Assembly: GCF_030269925.1 (NCBI RefSeq)
Contig: NC_085116.1
Coordinates: 8,556,001-8,620,000 of the forward strand
From: Bombyx mori
Taxonomy: Eukaryota; Arthropoda; Insecta; Lepidoptera; Bombycidae
Direction: 5' to 3'
Length of the DNA: 64,000 nt
Both the position numbers and the translations under genes were made by a program. Position 1 is the first letter of the stretch. Each line of letters begins with the position of its first letter. The notes under the pieces were generated by a model, which had not been told where the DNA came from, made no database searches, and was given only the letters and a program-made list of their open reading frames with translations. Below are positions 62,501-64,000 of the stretch, one piece after another.

Positions 62501-64000
62501 TCGATGGTTACATGGGTAATCCATATGAAGGATGTAGACCTGAATGTGTAGTTAATACTGATTGCCCGTCAAACAGAGCCTGTGTTAATTATAAATGCAA
62601 TGATCCGTGTCCAGGAAGTTGTGGTACCAATGCGGAATGTCAGACTGTTAATCATGTGCCCTTATGTACTTGTATTAATGGCTATACTGGTGATCCATTT
62701 AGATACTGTGTTTATCAAGGTAAGCAATGTATTTTGTATTAGTATTTATTTATAGCCGCTGTAACCAAAGTGAGATATCGACCTCATGTCGGACAGCTCT
62801 ATTGTCTACTAGCTCCAGTGACCTAAAACTACGCAGATGTACCTAATTAGGTCGATTTAAAGAAACCATGAACTTAATGATTTTCGAATATTTTCAGATT
62901 CTCCAGTACTAGCTCCGGTTGACGTATGTAACCCTTCGCCGTGTGGACCTAACAGCCAATGTAGAACTATTAACGGCCAAGCTGTGTGTTCCTGTTTGAT
63001 AGAATATGTTGGATCTCCACCTAATTGTCGGCCAGAATGCATAGTCAGCTCTGAGTGTTCGCACGACAAAGCATGCGTCAACAATAAGTGTGTAAATCCT
63101 TGTCCTAAACCATGCGGAGTCAATGCTGACTGTAAAATGATTAATCACAGTCCAATTTGTTCATGTAAAAATGCTTACACTGGAGATCCATTTACTGTTT
63201 GCACCGCAATAAAACGTGAGTTAAAAAGTGATTGCCTACAACAGATACTTCAAAAATATTTATCATCGTTAACACATTTAATATTCAAAAATTATTTTTC
63301 AGATGAACCTGTACCAGATACGAGCGATCCTTGCGTACCCTCCCCATGTGGACCATATTCGCAGTGTCGAAACATTGGAAACAATCCGTCATGTTCTTGT
63401 CTTCCAACGTATACAGGCAGTCCACCTAACTGTAGACCAGAATGTATTATACATTCTGATTGCCCTGGTGATCGAGCATGTATTGGTTCCAAATGTCTAG
63501 ATCCTTGTCCAGGATCATGTGGTATTTCAGCTACCTGTAACGTTCAAAATCACATACCAATTTGTACGTGCATTGAGGGATACATAGGTGATCCATTCAC
63601 CGATTGTAAACCTAAACCCTTAGAAGGTAAAAACTTAAACCTTTCAATTATGACATATATATGTAATTCTCTTCTGCTTGTTTTCATTTTAATTTTAATT
63701 TTAATTTCAGTTGAACCAAGTGTGACAGATGCTTGTACAAACATAAGATGCGGTTCCAATGCTGAATGCATTAACGGTCAATGTCAATGCTTCCCGGAAT
63801 ACCACGGTGATCCTTACTTTAGTTGTCGACCAGAATGTGTGTTTAGTAGCGACTGTGATGAAACCAAAGCCTGTATACTAAAGAAATGTGTGGATCCTTG
63901 CATTGGAGCTTGCGGACAGAATGCTATTTGTCAAGTTTTCAATCACATTCCGATGTGTAGTTGTAATAATGGCTTCACTGGTAATGCGTTTGTCAGGTGC
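5493..64000 (+). CDS. dpy: Dumpy orthologue, giant EGF/DPY-module apical matrix protein (79 exons, 3' incomplete)
   Basis: Spliced, the exons listed below give one frame of about 13,227 codons with no stop. Domain order is signal peptide, LDLa-like segment, calcium-binding EGFs, mixed EGF and four-Cys modules, a ~2,440-residue Cys-free Ser/Thr-rich spacer, then 59 EGF-DPY-EGF modules. The DPY signature CRPEC..(S/N)(D/E)C....AC...KC.(D/N)PC recurs throughout and is diagnostic of Dumpy. In Drosophila, Dumpy is a huge stretched fibre protein joining tendon cells, trachea and wing epithelium to cuticle, anchored by a C-terminal ZP domain and transmembrane helix; those lie outside this window. The start is the first ATG after a splice acceptor, and an in-frame TAA lies upstream at 5454. 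Alternative isoforms that skip exons are possible because nearly all exons are phase 1-1. Orthology is firm; individual weak splice sites are inferred from frame and phase. Confidence 0.93.
5780..5860 (-). mobile_element. LINE-tail fragment (intron 1)
   Basis: ttggttaccgacgcccatga and the following gccggggtacagccagaccgc resemble, in reverse complement, the LINE tail at 24963-25086. Confidence 0.4.
6019..6106 (+). repeat. Direct repeat flanking a TIR element, left copy
   Basis: About 88 bp (acttgctcaaaatagttttg ... gtgttttctgtat) repeated with a few differences at 6385-6472. The left copy ends within a few bases of the TIR element. Confidence 0.85.
6109..6384. mobile_element. MITE with ~38-bp terminal inverted repeats (intron 1)
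   Basis: Left end gagtcgtctattatcaaagg tggcaatctg; right end is the reverse complement with a few mismatches (cagattgccgcctttgataa tagtcgactc). The interior is AT-rich and non-coding, 276 bp overall. Confidence 0.75.
6385..6472 (+). repeat. Direct repeat flanking a TIR element, right copy
   Basis: Begins immediately after the right terminal inverted repeat; differs from the left copy at only a handful of bases. Confidence 0.85.
6577..6778 (+). CDS. dpy: dpy exon 2: LDLa-like N-terminal segment
   Basis: About 67 residues with four cysteines and the motif LCDGVTDCYKGSDE, which matches the calcium-binding half of an LDL-receptor class A repeat (C-D-G-x-x-D-C-x-x-x-S-D-E). The usual first disulfide pair is missing, so this is a reduced LDLa-like unit. 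Bounded by ctcag and gtgaga; phase 0 to 1. Confidence 0.8.
6880..6984 (+). CDS. dpy: dpy exon 3: first EGF-like unit
   Basis: Thirty-five codons with closely spaced cysteines ending GGCNCQDP. It is EGF-like without the Ca-binding D-x-D/N-E leader. The donor is gtaagt. It connects the LDLa-like segment to the Ca-binding EGF series. Confidence 0.8.
6999..7175 (+). repeat. Dispersed repeat, copy 2 (intron 3)
   Basis: Homologous to 4139-4328, slightly shorter; begins about 15 bases after the exon 3 donor. Confidence 0.6.
7238..7605 (+). mobile_element. 5'-truncated Bm1-type SINE (intron 3)
   Basis: Same body as the copy at 2102-2541, in the sense orientation of dpy, lacking the tRNA-like head. 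Ends gctaagcaataaaaaaataa with an A-rich tail. Confidence 0.75.
7778..7894 (+). CDS. dpy: dpy exon 4: calcium-binding EGF
   Basis: Single cbEGF beginning DINEC, six cysteines, with the NTVGSF.C.C segment typical of Asp/Asn hydroxylation sites and the GYEGDGF turn. One domain in one phase 1-1 exon. Confidence 0.9.
7895..8487. other. dpy intron 4
   Basis: AT-rich; the 8250-8300 part (ttaagtggcctgaaataaac plus a cattt repeat) resembles the 3' tail of a retroposed element. Nothing else recognised. Confidence 0.4.
8488..8619 (+). CDS. dpy: dpy exon 5: calcium-binding EGF
   Basis: Starts DINECEDPA. A cbEGF with an irregular middle: ECCNLPAHF carries an extra adjacent Cys where most copies have a single one. 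Ends GFEGDGEEECR. Phase 1-1. Confidence 0.88.
8650..8999. mobile_element. AT-rich element with imperfect inverted ends (intron 5)
   Basis: Left gtgggacaccggataggaac and the right end (reverse complement gtgggataccctaaccggga) are partly complementary, bracketing a very AT-rich interior. Probably a MITE or similar; boundaries are approximate. Confidence 0.4.
9031..9146 (+). CDS. dpy: dpy exon 6: calcium-binding EGF, split before last Cys
   Basis: DIDEC start and GYTGNPFDG end; the sixth cysteine is the first codon of the next exon. The donor follows codon GGT (gtacgt), giving one of the four non-phase-1 introns in the gene (phase 0). Confidence 0.85.
9407..9656 (+). CDS. dpy: dpy exon 7: two calcium-binding EGFs
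   Basis: Supplies the last Cys of the preceding EGF, then VDVDEC and HDHDEC domains, each with GAY/GGY aromatic signatures and GDP/GNP turns. GC content is higher than in neighbouring exons. Phase 0 to 1. Confidence 0.9.
9657..10116. other. dpy intron 7
   Basis: Less AT-rich than neighbouring introns; no repeat or gene recognised. Confidence 0.45.
10117..10382 (+). CDS. dpy: dpy exon 8: two calcium-binding EGFs
   Basis: DVDEC and DLDEC leaders; the second EGF ends GFAAQPDPQIAC. Ends with CAG (Gln) before gtaaaa, phase 0. The following intron holds a 5S-derived SINE. Confidence 0.9.
10555..10785 (+). mobile_element. 5S-rRNA-derived SINE (intron 8)
   Basis: Positions 10555-10675 read as a diverged 5S rRNA: gctaac start, ttgaatacaccggttttcg, accgaagtcaagcaatatcg, tacttggatgggtaaccgcc and tgggaaca near the 3' end, so the polymerase III internal control region is largely preserved. 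A LINE-like tail follows (ggtggtgaccacccaggtgg gccgcaagctcg), ending in an A-rich stretch. This is the structure of a SINE3-class element rather than a working 5S gene. Confidence 0.75.
11017..11752 (+). CDS. dpy: dpy exon 9: EGF cluster with three cbEGFs
   Basis: About 245 residues: a short C-x-C unit with CNN(A)EC, then cbEGFs starting DVDEC, DLDEC and DIDEC, interleaved with non-Ca EGFs and ending in a CKGDKDCPGNAVC four-Cys unit. Acceptor ttttag, donor gtaagt. Confidence 0.92.
11831..13003 (+). CDS. dpy: dpy exon 10: EGF cluster
   Basis: 391 codons. Contains cbEGF leaders DMNEC, DINEC twice, KRNEC and four-Cys segments such as CISDSDCFPNEKC. The final residues GDPYRSG end with the first base of a Cys codon completed in exon 11. 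Only a 78-bp intron separates it from exon 9. Confidence 0.92.
13209..13418 (+). CDS. dpy: dpy exon 11: four-Cys unit plus EGF
   Basis: Seventy codons: an acidic linker VFEEEPTQKH, then CSSDDQCPNTLACLNHTC and an EGF with ENHAAWC. This is the first clear appearance of the four-Cys plus EGF pairing that becomes the main architecture downstream. Confidence 0.88.
13636..13929 (+). CDS. dpy: dpy exon 12: EGF pair
   Basis: Ninety-eight codons with CDTYNCAPGAQC and two EGF-like units ending NPFFIGNPDLLC. Phase 1-1, donor gtaagt. Confidence 0.88.
14042..17029 (+). CDS. dpy: dpy exon 13: 996-codon EGF / four-Cys exon
   Basis: Second largest exon. About twenty alternating EGF units (NHxxxCxC..G..G.P) and four-Cys units of form C....DC...E.C....C, for example CRNNEDCFSEEAC; one cbEGF leader DIDEC and two LNEC-type leaders. 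Several four-Cys units (near 15960-16190) stand back to back without an intervening EGF, resembling EB modules. No internal introns, unlike the one-module exons downstream. Confidence 0.93.
17207..17875 (+). CDS. dpy: dpy exon 14: EGF / four-Cys cluster
   Basis: 223 codons; the DLNECLSSPC cbEGF-like unit is followed by CVTDDDCTQVTKC and CTKDNHCPQEEAC four-Cys units, each paired with an EGF. Donor gtaagt; phase 1-1. Confidence 0.92.
17876..18232. other. dpy intron 14
   Basis: The start (ccatactaatagtttaaatg) may be a decayed Helitron-like end; otherwise unremarkable. Confidence 0.35.
18233..18943 (+). CDS. dpy: dpy exon 15: EGF / four-Cys cluster
   Basis: 237 codons opening GLCKNSRDC and including CISNDDCLDDEKC and CDTDTECSEDKVC units alternating with NHxPxCxC EGFs; ends CTVIDGTRKCT. 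Confidence 0.92.
19035..19226 (+). CDS. dpy: dpy exon 16: EGF plus four-Cys unit
   Basis: Sixty-four codons: an EGF (CGLNAEC...HSAQC) then CTSKSNCPDDQYCHKGIC. Flanked by ggtag and gtaaag; it was found by phase continuity because it has no ATG-initiated reading frame of its own. Confidence 0.85.
19227..19547. other. dpy intron 16
   Basis: AT-rich, nothing recognised. Confidence 0.5.
19548..19730 (+). CDS. dpy: dpy exon 17: four-Cys unit plus EGF
   Basis: Sixty-one codons beginning ALCLLDEECASNEKC and ending with an EGF (NHIVQCSCPQSFTGN). Donor gtaggt. Confidence 0.88.
20027..20158 (+). CDS. dpy: dpy exon 18: small four-Cys exon
   Basis: Forty-four codons (IPRLCGSAGDCENGHMC...) with two successive four-Cys units and no EGF. 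Acceptor ttctag, donor gtaagt, phase 1-1. No long frame of its own; supported by splice sites and cysteine spacing. Confidence 0.8.
20260..20980 (+). CDS. dpy: dpy exon 19: EGF / four-Cys cluster
   Basis: About 240 codons opening TCRVDNDCFPGHIC; several tandem four-Cys units (CTSDEHCSDDEIC, CRSNSHCSSKLAC) with two EGFs. Ends in phase 2 (AG then C), the only phase-2 intron in the window. Confidence 0.92.
21133..21308 (+). CDS. dpy: dpy exon 20: four-Cys units
   Basis: Fifty-nine codons of consecutive four-Cys units (CNSDTACSEGYIC, CRDDNACEETHAC). Phase 2 to 1. The intron after it carries an LTR-element-like fragment. Confidence 0.88.
21680..21880. mobile_element. LTR-retrotransposon-like fragment (intron 20)
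   Basis: Contains ccgagcaatatcacccgctc and later ctggtgaccccgacgtgatt. The latter resembles the LTR end and primer-binding region of insect LTR retrotransposons. No gag or pol coding remains. Confidence 0.35.
21963..22871 (+). CDS. dpy: dpy exon 21: EGF / four-Cys cluster
   Basis: 303 codons starting DPCSQGACGICSEC. Includes Cys-dense CPCDQSGYC, CNNDKDCSDDMFC and three late EGFs with NPQIEC / NPQRQC turns. Preceded by a long T-rich acceptor tract. Confidence 0.93.
22958..23095 (+). CDS. dpy: dpy exon 22: single EGF
   Basis: Forty-six codons (AQERSVIDCRTTGCGINGEC ...) encoding one EGF with an unusually charged linker. Acceptor ttcag, donor gtgagt. Confidence 0.85.
23096..23596. other. dpy intron 22
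   Basis: Nothing recognised; contains the pyrimidine-rich acceptor tcttcctag. Confidence 0.45.
23597..24370 (+). CDS. dpy: dpy exon 23: EGF / four-Cys cluster
   Basis: 258 codons; four-Cys units CTSDVECPVDKVC, CTRDDQCPSNAAC and CRTDKGCPNNLAC alternate with EGFs. The last EGF is atypical (VEDHHPVCKFCPHGF). Confidence 0.92.
24963..25086 (+). mobile_element. LINE 3' tail (intron 23)
   Basis: taggcagcggcttggctctg then ggtgaccacttaacatcagg tgggccgtatgctcgtctgc and caataaaaaa. The end module is shared with the Bm1-type SINE and the 5S-derived SINE tail in this window. Only the tail survives. The rest of this ~1-kb intron is AT-rich with nothing recognised. Confidence 0.6.
25411..25554 (+). CDS. 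dpy: dpy exon 24: four-Cys unit plus short EGF
   Basis: Forty-eight codons: AVECSDHEQCPSNMAC and a truncated EGF ending NHQPVCSK. It sits alone between two introns larger than 140 bp, the upstream one exceeding 1 kb. Confidence 0.88.
25699..25773 (+). CDS. dpy: dpy exon 25: 25-codon Cys-rich micro-exon
   Basis: Encodes VCQCQTSSDCVSYSNSVCDG and CNCVL. Seven or eight cysteines in 25 residues with a DC..(Y/N)S.VC core. Clean tttag acceptor and gtaagc donor; the frame continues on both sides. Confidence 0.78.
25985..26055 (-). mobile_element. Possible tRNA-derived SINE head (intron 25)
   Basis: gtgggaatcgaattcacgat is a plausible reversed B box (reverse complement atcgtgaattcgattcccac). The sequence around it is decayed. 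Weak call. Confidence 0.3.
26393..26470 (+). CDS. dpy: dpy exon 26: 26-codon Cys micro-exon
   Basis: Encodes DKPKTNCAHCRPGVPCDPFS then GACME. It completes the Cys-rich region just before the mucin-like exon. Acceptor ttaacag, donor gtgagt, phase 1-1. Confidence 0.78.
26471..27319. other. dpy intron 26
   Basis: 849 bp of AT-rich DNA before the mucin-like exon; no element recognised. Confidence 0.45.
27320..34816 (+). CDS. dpy: dpy exon 27: giant Ser/Thr-rich mucin-like spacer with 45-residue repeats
   Basis: A single 7,497-bp exon (2,499 codons). The first ~2,440 residues have no cysteine and are very rich in Thr, Ser, Asn, Glu and Asp, so heavy O-glycosylation and an extended conformation are expected (inference). 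The core is a tandem array (separate entry). The last ~60 residues return to Cys-rich sequence: CRVNSHCPLNMTC, then an EGF with NHAAVC. Drosophila Dumpy also has a Ser/Thr-rich repeat region (PIGSFEAST), but I see no match to that motif here, so this spacer appears lineage-specific. The donor is gtatgc. Confidence 0.92.
29416..33735 (+). repeat. Coding tandem array, 135-bp (45-residue) units
   Basis: The landmark (K/N/I)LPST recurs at exactly 135-bp spacing from 29551 to 33601, i.e. 30 periods with no indel; the preceding interval is 141 bp and units after 33735 are degenerate. The unit is about NDNENKLPSTASVTT / SHYDSETEDSNSESQ / TTQSTITNQATSIYA. The SETEDSNSES part is acidic and rich in Ser followed by Glu/Asp, the rest Thr/Asn-rich. 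Neighbouring copies form a superimposed three-unit (405-bp) periodicity. Confidence 0.96.
34817..35221. other. dpy intron 27
   Basis: AT-rich, nothing recognised. Confidence 0.45.
35222..35437 (+). CDS. dpy: dpy exon 28: DPY-like plus EGF
   Basis: Seventy-two codons, ESSGTPKVPEPC then CHSDRDCIEIEAC and an EGF with KHRPMCSCPAGYDGDP. It has no in-frame ATG-initiated frame of comparable length; identified from splice sites and phase. Confidence 0.85.
35438..35750. other. dpy intron 28
   Basis: AT-rich, nothing recognised. Confidence 0.45.
35751..35933 (+). CDS. dpy: dpy exon 29: four-Cys unit plus EGF
   Basis: Sixty-one codons: GCTRNDDCQSTEACINNAC followed by an EGF (CAPNAVC...NHGSDCSC) ending GNGYVGCVP. 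Confidence 0.88.
36025..36225 (+). CDS. dpy: dpy exon 30: four-Cys unit plus EGF
   Basis: Sixty-seven codons: VVESTSVCQYNEDCPPELLC, then an EGF with NHGIQCKCAPGFTGN. Phase 1-1. Confidence 0.9.
36226..36566. other. dpy intron 30
   Basis: Moderately AT-rich with a T-run near the 3' end; nothing recognised. Confidence 0.45.
36567..36857 (+). CDS. dpy: dpy exon 31: four-Cys unit plus two EGFs
   Basis: Ninety-seven codons: CRSDNECANSEACINGKC, an EGF with NHRASCKC, then PCSPNPCGINALC. First use of the PC.P.PCG module opening that dominates later exons. Confidence 0.9.
36937..38097 (+). CDS. dpy: dpy exon 32: multi-EGF/DPY exon
   Basis: 387 codons. Five consecutive PC.P.PCGPN EGFs without DPY units, then two DPY-like units (CEVDDGCPTNKAC and CMMNSDCSSNEAC) each followed by an EGF. 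It bridges the irregular N-terminal half to the regular modules. Confidence 0.93.
38224..38559 (+). CDS. dpy: dpy exon 33: degenerate EGF-DPY-EGF module
   Basis: First full-length module (112 codons), but its opening EGF is irregular: CDQNAPCDTYGNQFAIC then DACVGL in place of the usual CSCLP.Y.G. The DPY unit (CRPECVLNSDCSFDKSC) and second EGF are standard. Confidence 0.92.
38648..39910 (+). CDS. dpy: dpy exon 34: four modules (A-B-C-A)
   Basis: 421 codons holding four EGF-DPY-EGF modules in one exon; the first lacks the PSP opening (ETCNNVQCGANAIC). From here the module classes cycle A, B, C without interruption to the window end. Confidence 0.95.
40064..40369 (+). CDS. dpy: dpy exon 35: module B
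   Basis: Single module with the class-B VVGHNPICTC segment; a one-residue insertion gives ENLSEGDPF. GC-rich codons (CSCRPGYLGAPPAC) stand out from neighbours. The following intron is the longest in the modular half. Confidence 0.94.
40690..41045 (+). mobile_element. Old diverged Bm1-type SINE (intron 35)
   Basis: Recognisable blocks in the right order: tttgcgtaattattggtggt, gccgcgaagcagtcacgcgt, ttgaaggataggacagccgt and agtgagccgta. It is far more diverged than the copies near 2102 and 7238, so an older insertion. Confidence 0.6.
41079..41393 (+). CDS. dpy: dpy exon 36: module C
   Basis: Module opening TDPCLMSPCGPYATC and using CRPQC rather than CRPEC in the DPY unit; SCGF and QNHRP mark class C. 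Confidence 0.94.
41505..41822 (+). CDS. dpy: dpy exon 37: module A1-like
   Basis: CGANAICREKDGAGSCTCL and GDPYSGC turn, the class-A signature; ends NHAPSCYCLSGFTGNP. Confidence 0.95.
41919..42230 (+). CDS. dpy: dpy exon 38: module B
   Basis: CHPEC replaces CRPEC and LDMCIGSPP adds an extra cysteine in the first EGF, giving an odd Cys count in this module. NHNPICSC marks class B. Confidence 0.95.
42312..42623 (+). CDS. dpy: dpy exon 39: module C
   Basis: Opens NNCVPSPCGPNSQC; the DPY unit is CVMNVECSGNLACIAERC; NHVPTCTC and GDPFSGC place it in class C. Confidence 0.95.
42704..43015 (+). CDS. dpy: dpy exon 40: module A1-like
   Basis: CGANAICKERNGVGSCSCL is the fullest form of the class-A opening; ends NHAPSCACLPGYEGNPF. 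The linker contains CSRSPC rather than C.PSPC. Confidence 0.95.
43096..43410 (+). CDS. dpy: dpy exon 41: module B
   Basis: CGPYSLCRENNGHAICSC, DPY unit CMVSSDCMPNKAC, NHNPLCSC. Acidic linker STFEDPVN. Confidence 0.95.
43575..43889 (+). CDS. dpy: dpy exon 42: module C
   Basis: CGPHSQCRVIGETAACSC, APNCRPEC, DPY CIFDEECPSNLAC; NHKAVCHC in the second EGF. Confidence 0.95.
43988..44314 (+). CDS. dpy: dpy exon 43: module A1-like
   Basis: KERNSAGSCTC opening; second EGF has AHHNPVC. Two usable donors lie six bases apart (44309 and 44315, both gta-type), so the end may alternate by two residues (QR-KP against QP). Confidence 0.92.
44396..44707 (+). CDS. dpy: dpy exon 44: module B
   Basis: CGPYSHCKVVDDHGVCSC, CVTSTDCPQNQAC, INHNPICTC. 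Standard 104-codon unit. Confidence 0.95.
44899..45219 (+). CDS. dpy: dpy exon 45: module C
   Basis: Linker KPIIEGPKGNPC; VAPNCRPEC; CSINAECPGSLACQNEKC; NHVALCNC. Preceded by a T-rich ~190-bp intron. Confidence 0.95.
45475..45789 (+). CDS. dpy: dpy exon 46: module A1-like
   Basis: Proline-rich linker IPEPPPNPC, then KERNGVGSCTCLPEYFGDPY; NHSPTCSC. Almost identical in its first EGF to exon 40. Confidence 0.95.
45871..46194 (+). CDS. dpy: dpy exon 47: module B
   Basis: Linker TITEKNEPVQNPC; NGHSVCTC; CLVSVECSQDKAC; DPCPNTCG; INHNPVCSC. Confidence 0.95.
46357..46671 (+). CDS. dpy: dpy exon 48: module C
   Basis: CGPNAECRVIGDQAACSC, VPNCRPEC, CTIDAECPSNAAC; final EGF ends GDASISC instead of GDPF. 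Confidence 0.94.
46759..47091 (+). CDS. dpy: dpy exon 49: module A, divergent
   Basis: Longest single-module exon of this stretch (111 codons): insertion gives GDPYSPQGCRREC, so the DPY opening is CRREC. NHAPVCSC. Confidence 0.94.
47167..47466 (+). CDS. dpy: dpy exon 50: module B
   Basis: Short linker PSPPKNPCEPTPC; CRPQC; DPCPNTCGLRAHC; KNHNPICTC. One hundred codons. Confidence 0.95.
47611..47934 (+). CDS. dpy: dpy exon 51: module C
   Basis: Linker QIPPTTERPPTC; LLASGPACSC; CTINSECPASLACVRQKC; NHVAICVC. Confidence 0.95.
48120..49061 (+). CDS. dpy: dpy exon 52: three modules (A2-B-C2)
   Basis: 314 codons without internal introns. The first module is the short A2 form (NARCDNGFCTCLPDYSGNPY); the third has VIVSHTVSC, the VSH mark of class C2. 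It starts the six-module periodic region. Confidence 0.95.
49153..50088 (+). CDS. dpy: dpy exon 53: three modules (A1-B1-C1)
   Basis: 312 codons. A1 opening CTQREGAGSCSCL; second module with VNHSPLCSC (B1); third CGPYSEC...VQDHIPICSC (C1). Exons 52 and 53 together equal one six-module block in two exons. Confidence 0.95.
50225..50440 (-). mobile_element. Old diverged Bm1-type SINE (intron 53)
   Basis: Reverse-orientation blocks: gtggttaccggaacccatag, cacccatcttgagatatgag, acagctgcctgactgcttcg. Diverged and truncated. Confidence 0.6.
50476..50787 (+). CDS. dpy: dpy exon 54: module A2
   Basis: Short first EGF (NALCNAGLCTC); CRLEC replaces CRPEC. The donor is the weak gttggt; the alternative gt four bases later would create an in-frame TGA when joined, which supports the choice. 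Confidence 0.88.
50855..50930 (-). repeat. Dispersed repeat fragment, copy 3 (intron 54)
   Basis: ttgttagcactagccctagc and gcttcactgaatccaccacc are the reverse complement of the core shared by 4139-4328 and 6999-7175. It lies 70 bp downstream of the weak exon 54 donor. Confidence 0.55.
51165..51473 (+). CDS. dpy: dpy exon 55: module B2
   Basis: CGPYSECSVSANGAAACSC, CLVSAECKLQQAC, IAHSPICTC. Donor gtattg is weak but in phase. Confidence 0.92.
51552..51866 (+). CDS. dpy: dpy exon 56: module C2
   Basis: Linker ATPPTPIDPC; CGPNSMCVNSGETPACSC; NPCEQACGPRALC; VDHRATCAC. It is followed by a 776-bp intron. Confidence 0.94.
51867..52642. other. dpy intron 56
   Basis: 776 bp; the section 52200-52600 is richer in GC than typical introns here and may contain a decayed element, but I cannot name one. 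Confidence 0.35.
52643..52963 (+). CDS. dpy: dpy exon 57: module A1
   Basis: CGANAVCKIQGNAGSCTC and CLPEYFGDPYQGC; NNHKPMCNC. Unlike later A1 modules it has its own exon. Confidence 0.95.
53037..53351 (+). CDS. dpy: dpy exon 58: module B1
   Basis: CGNNAICKNINEQPVCSC; NPCPKPCGKNSEC; VINHSPICSC. PCPKPCG recurs in exon 77, the same position of a later block. Confidence 0.95.
53544..53873 (+). CDS. dpy: dpy exon 59: module C1
   Basis: CGPYSECRNNNGLASCSC; CKPEC; DPCEGSCGLFAKC; NNHVPVCLC. Confidence 0.95.
53956..54264 (+). CDS. dpy: dpy exon 60: module A2
   Basis: Short EGF NTECRNGVCSCINGYHGDP; ends NHIPMCSC then GMVGNAFVEC, the GNAF mark of class A2. Confidence 0.95.
54514..54816 (+). CDS. dpy: dpy exon 61: module B2
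   Basis: CGPNSQCQQSNGQAVCSC; CPLNQACNNQKC; VINHNPICTC; FTGDPFVRC. Confidence 0.95.
54903..55541 (+). CDS. dpy: dpy exon 62: fused modules C2+A1
   Basis: Two modules in 213 codons: VVSHAPNCIC (C2) followed by CGANAICREQKGVGSCQC (A1). This is the first of four such fused exons. Confidence 0.96.
55666..55977 (+). CDS. dpy: dpy exon 63: module B1, GC donor
   Basis: CKEINGQAVCSCL; GACGENARC; INHSPICVC. The only phase-1 junction available is ACAG followed by gcatgt, a GC-AG intron; the nearby gtataa is out of phase and would give a stop. Confidence 0.88.
56079..56414 (+). CDS. dpy: dpy exon 64: module C1
   Basis: Linker SKPPQNIPIQDPC; CISSPCGPYAEC; NHVAQCSC; GDPFTRC. Confidence 0.94.
56545..57150 (+). 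CDS. dpy: dpy exon 65: fused modules A2+B2
   Basis: Short A2 EGF (NAECNNGICTC) ending GNAFLQC, then CGPNSQCREVNGQAICSC and NHNPICSC. Only this block has A2 and B2 joined in one exon. Confidence 0.95.
57372..57998 (+). CDS. dpy: dpy exon 66: fused modules C2+A1
   Basis: VVSHAPQCIC (C2), then CKQQGNAGACVCLPEYLGNP (A1). Donor gtttgt is weak. Confidence 0.94.
58082..58393 (+). CDS. dpy: dpy exon 67: module B1
   Basis: The opening is CTPSRCGPN, Arg replacing the near-invariant Pro of PSPC. INHSPICTC. Confidence 0.94.
58481..58810 (+). CDS. dpy: dpy exon 68: module C1, GC donor
   Basis: CGPFAQCRDIGGSPSCSC; DPCPGSCGIYAEC; QNHVSICTC. Ends AAAAG followed by gcaagt, a textbook GC-AG donor; phase 1 is maintained. 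Confidence 0.92.
58907..59206 (+). CDS. dpy: dpy exon 69: module A2
   Basis: NAICNDGICSCLPEFQGDP; DPCPNTCGTNAIC; GMSGNAFIQC. Confidence 0.95.
59309..59614 (+). CDS. dpy: dpy exon 70: module B2
   Basis: CRELNGQAICTC; CPSDKACSNQKC; IHHNPICTC; FTGDPFTRC. Confidence 0.95.
59699..60337 (+). CDS. dpy: dpy exon 71: fused modules C2+A1
   Basis: VVSHTAVCIC with GDAAIQC end (C2), then CIERASAGACICRKGYIGNP (A1) and CASNANC where the other copies have CG.NA. Confidence 0.96.
60425..60739 (+). CDS. dpy: dpy exon 72: module B1
   Basis: CKVSNGLSICSC; SPCPDPCGQNTNC; INHSPICSC; YTGDPFSRC. Confidence 0.95.
60875..61204 (+). CDS. dpy: dpy exon 73: module C1
   Basis: Linker ITELPPQQQRDPC; CQDLRGIPSCSC; QNHIAICSC; ends GDAFTQC. 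Confidence 0.95.
61322..61615 (+). CDS. dpy: dpy exon 74: module A2
   Basis: Shortest module exon (98 codons): CGINAECSNGKCTCFEEYQG; CASNAEC; GNAFVEC. Confidence 0.95.
61699..62004 (+). CDS. dpy: dpy exon 75: module B2
   Basis: CRDVNNQAVCSC; CPLNQACSNQRC, shared closely with exons 61 and 65; VNHNPICSC. Confidence 0.95.
62087..62719 (+). CDS. dpy: dpy exon 76: fused modules C2+A1
   Basis: VVSHSPVCVC (C2; its middle EGF reads CAVNAEC, with Ala in place of the usual Gly), then CGANAICKERDNAGSCSC (A1). Confidence 0.96.
62898..63215 (+). CDS. dpy: dpy exon 77: module B1
   Basis: CRTINGQAVCSC; NPCPKPCGVNADC; INHSPICSC. Confidence 0.95.
63303..63626 (+). CDS. dpy: dpy exon 78: module C1
   Basis: CGPYSQCRNIGNNPSCSC; CIIHSDCPGDRACIGSKC; QNHIPICTC. 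Confidence 0.95.
63711..64000 (+). CDS. dpy: dpy exon 79: module A2, cut by window edge
   Basis: DACTNIRCGSNAEC with the short NGQCQC EGF and a GNAFVRC ending, as expected for A2. The window ends on a complete codon with no donor seen, so the exon continues or splices just beyond. Confidence 0.93.

Noticed and set aside
1..64000. CRISPR arrays, bacterial operons or prophage
   Set aside because: The sequence is clearly an intron-rich eukaryotic gene; periodicities are exon modules and a coding minisatellite.
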